Assembly: GCA_964036275.1 (NCBI GenBank)
Contig: OZ038435.1
Span: 17,292,632-17,356,631, forward strand
Origin: Litoditis marina
Lineage: Eukaryota > Nematoda > Chromadorea > Rhabditida > Rhabditidae
Direction of reading: 5' to 3'
DNA: 64,000 nucleotides
In this document: piece after piece, positions 62,601-64,000 of the stretch
Layout: each line of letters starts with the position of its first letter
Position numbering within the stretch: position 1 is the stretch's first letter
The notes under the pieces: model-generated
What the model saw: the letters and a program-made list of their open reading frames with translations, nothing else
Databases searched by the model: none
Told to the model about the DNA's origin: nothing
Program-made: the position numbers and the translations under genes

Positions 62601-63560
62601 CTCCGGCTTTTCAAGCTGCAACTCTATAGTGATGTTATGTTTTGTTCTGTTTCTTATCGTTCCTTTGTACATATCAAAGTTTTCATAATATTTTGTGTTT
62701 CATACGAATTCGTAGAACGAACCGTGCCATTCTTGTCGCCGGTGCCGCCCTTGTTGAAGGGGAGGCAGACGAGGAACTTGTCTCGCGTGTACGCTCCGTG
62801 CGCTAGACCTGAAAATGTTGAATCCTGTTTTTGGTTTCAAAATTAATTTTGCGAAACATTATTTAAATTGATGACAATGTCTGCGTTATAGTTTGATGTC
62901 GACGCACGCCAAAACTTTTTAATTTCGACCGGGAAGCAACGATGAGCAAACTACACACACCAGCAGGATTAGGCAAAAATGACACTGGTCGGAGCTAATG
63001 AGTTGGTAGTGTTAACCGGCAAATTCCGGTCAGAAACAGAACTTTCTGATGTGCAGATCAAAGTACAACAGATCAAAGTACGAAAAAGAGTCCTACCTTC
63101 TGTGCAAAACGGCCACGACCATTGGAAGTTCGGATCTTCCACCACTTGATCGATCGCAGCTTCGTCCGTCAACTGAAAAGATGGATATCGATTTATTCGC
63201 TGATTTCTAATTAGATATCGATTTGGTCATGATTATCTCTCATATTCATCGATTTCAATTAGGTTAACTGGAATGCAGGTAAGATGATTTCCGATGATTT
63301 GTAGTTCTGCACTTCTTTTTCGAGGTTTTTAGTTGGATGCCCCCTGAATTCCAACTCCAGTCGTAACTCAAAATATGCATGTTTTTGAGGTTACACCACA
63401 ACGTCGTTAGAGATCTTAATATTGTACTAATACACAAAAACGCATTTGACCTACCGACCTTATTGTTGTTCAAGTCGTGTTTCAACGAGAATTTCTTGTT
63501 GTTTCCGAGAAGCGTCGTTTCGTTCAAAGTCGCCGCGCGACGAAGTGGTCCCCCGGTCAT
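59686..63560 (-). CDS. Conserved-looking gene of unknown family
   Basis: Six in-phase exons give 201 aa: 63459-63560, 63097-63172, 62723-62808, 61308-61465, 60010-60069 and 59686-59809. The ATG lies five bases after a GTATTTTAG acceptor. The protein starts MTGGPLRRAATLNET, has an acidic patch (LTDEAAIDQVVEDPNF), then WSWPFCTEGLAHGAYTRDKF and LVCLPFNKGG. A segment RLEIEIHRHLNSIVLIAS follows, then a basic stretch (ENTKRLKRVRKVYR), a Thr run (RTTTTTMYDWAVV) and a basic tail. No signal peptide or clear membrane span. The splice phases fitting at all five junctions make the gene itself credible. I cannot name a family. Intron 4 holds several copies of the end of exon 4 and a SINE. Confidence 0.72.
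60283..60471 (-). mobile_element. tRNA-derived SINE-like repeat, copy 2
   Basis: Aligns with 4753-4950 from TATAGTGAGTGCCAAATA to TTTCCGTGGGCGACGA. The B-box region CGCCGGAATCGAAC is kept, the A-box half partly deleted. Lies in intron 4 of the minus-strand gene. Confidence 0.75.
60567..60725. repeat. Inverted repeat with about 42-bp arms
   Basis: GTATGACAGAAGATCCCGGC ... CCCATCCTGCGTCTC (60567-60609) mirrors GAGACGCAGGATGGGATGAA ... GATCTTCTGGCATAC (60684-60725). Confidence 0.8.
60944..61245 (-). pseudogene. Tandem partial copies of exon 4 in an intron
   Basis: Three units at about 60944-61005, 61078-61143 and 61198-61245 repeat the last 50-65 bp of exon 4 (61308-61370) with its donor. A more decayed one is at 60736-60765. 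The first two stay open (LEIEIHRHLNSNVLIAS; LKIEIHRHLNSIVLIAS) and keep GTATAG donors and AATCAG acceptors; the third has a stop. They do not fit the phase after exon 3, so as built they would not replace exon 4 directly. Confidence 0.65.
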
Positions 63561-63599
63561 ATTACTAAAATACCATTGAAAAAGGGAAAACAGAAAAGT

Positions 63600-64000
63600 A
63601 TAAGAATGGAAGGTGGAAAAATTTGGAAAATTTACTCATATTACTGGAAATCTCCCGTCATATTACTGGAAATTGACGGATGAGTCGAGAAAAAATAGAA
63701 AGAGTAGGAATAGCAGAAAAATTATAAAGTGAGAGACTGGGGAAAATTGAAATTGAAAAAAACCAGAGAATGAGACAGAGAAAAAAAAAGAAAACAAGAA
63801 AGAGGGAAAGTAAGAATACAGGAAAATGCCAAAATAGAAAAGAAAAGAATGAAATGTGGATGGACCCGAGCAAGTTTCGAGCAAGCAAGTTTGAGCAAGG
63901 CAAGCAGAAAGTCAAAAGAAAGTAGGAGGGAGGGAGCATGAGAAAATTAGATGGTGGGAAAAATGGTTGTCTGAAAGTAGAGAAGCGGGTTGAAATTAGG
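63600..64000. other. Purine-rich upstream region, nothing definite
   Basis: AG-rich DNA upstream of the minus-strand gene's start. Contains GAAAATTTACTCATATTACT-like short duplication (63540-63670) but no supported gene, only open frames from composition. Confidence 0.4.

Overview
The window is eukaryotic and reads as a nematode close to Caenorhabditis. The coding pieces are short exons with GT donors and near-invariant TTTCAG-type acceptors. Several initiator ATGs sit 0-5 nt behind such an acceptor, as expected for spliced-leader trans-splicing. The recognisable proteins are closest to worm METT-10, GOS-28 and ribulose-phosphate epimerase. No bacterial-type operons, rRNA genes or CRISPR arrays were seen. 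Exon models were joined by hand from splice sites and reading phase; every gene below keeps frame through all its junctions.

Layout. 1-9.5 kb: repeat-rich and gene-poor (CT microsatellites, a 124-bp CT-rich minisatellite, tRNA-derived repeats, nested inverted-repeat elements). 9.5-11.8 kb (+): a four-exon gene for a 157-aa multi-pass membrane protein. 14.0-23.1 kb (-): a complete 13-exon METTL16/METT-10 RNA m6A methyltransferase gene with a large 57-bp minisatellite and a 153-bp-arm perfect hairpin in its introns. 23.1-36.0 kb: no secure gene, but a long palindrome with a 440-bp core and several other inverted repeats. 36.0-47.3 kb (+): a 19-exon gene for an Arg/Ser-rich, coiled-coil, SUMO-interaction-motif nuclear-type protein (700 aa visible, 5' end unresolved). 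One of its introns holds a probable minus-strand nested gene at 39 kb. 48.4-52.5 kb (+): gos-28, a Golgi Qb-SNARE. 53.6-58.0 kb (+): ribulose-phosphate 3-epimerase, whose last intron holds an antisense 5'-truncated retroelement-like ORF. 59.7-63.6 kb (-): a complete six-exon gene of unknown family, with three decayed or alternative copies of one exon in an intron.

Function. METT-10 methylates U6 snRNA and a SAM-synthetase splice site, GOS-28 works in Golgi transport, and RPE in the pentose phosphate pathway. The three co-oriented plus-strand genes at 36-58 kb lie about 1.1 kb apart and could be a loose operon, but no pathway links them. The other striking feature is transposon load: at least four small inverted-repeat families recur inside the introns of almost every gene, and three or four genes carry partial tandem duplications of their own exons.
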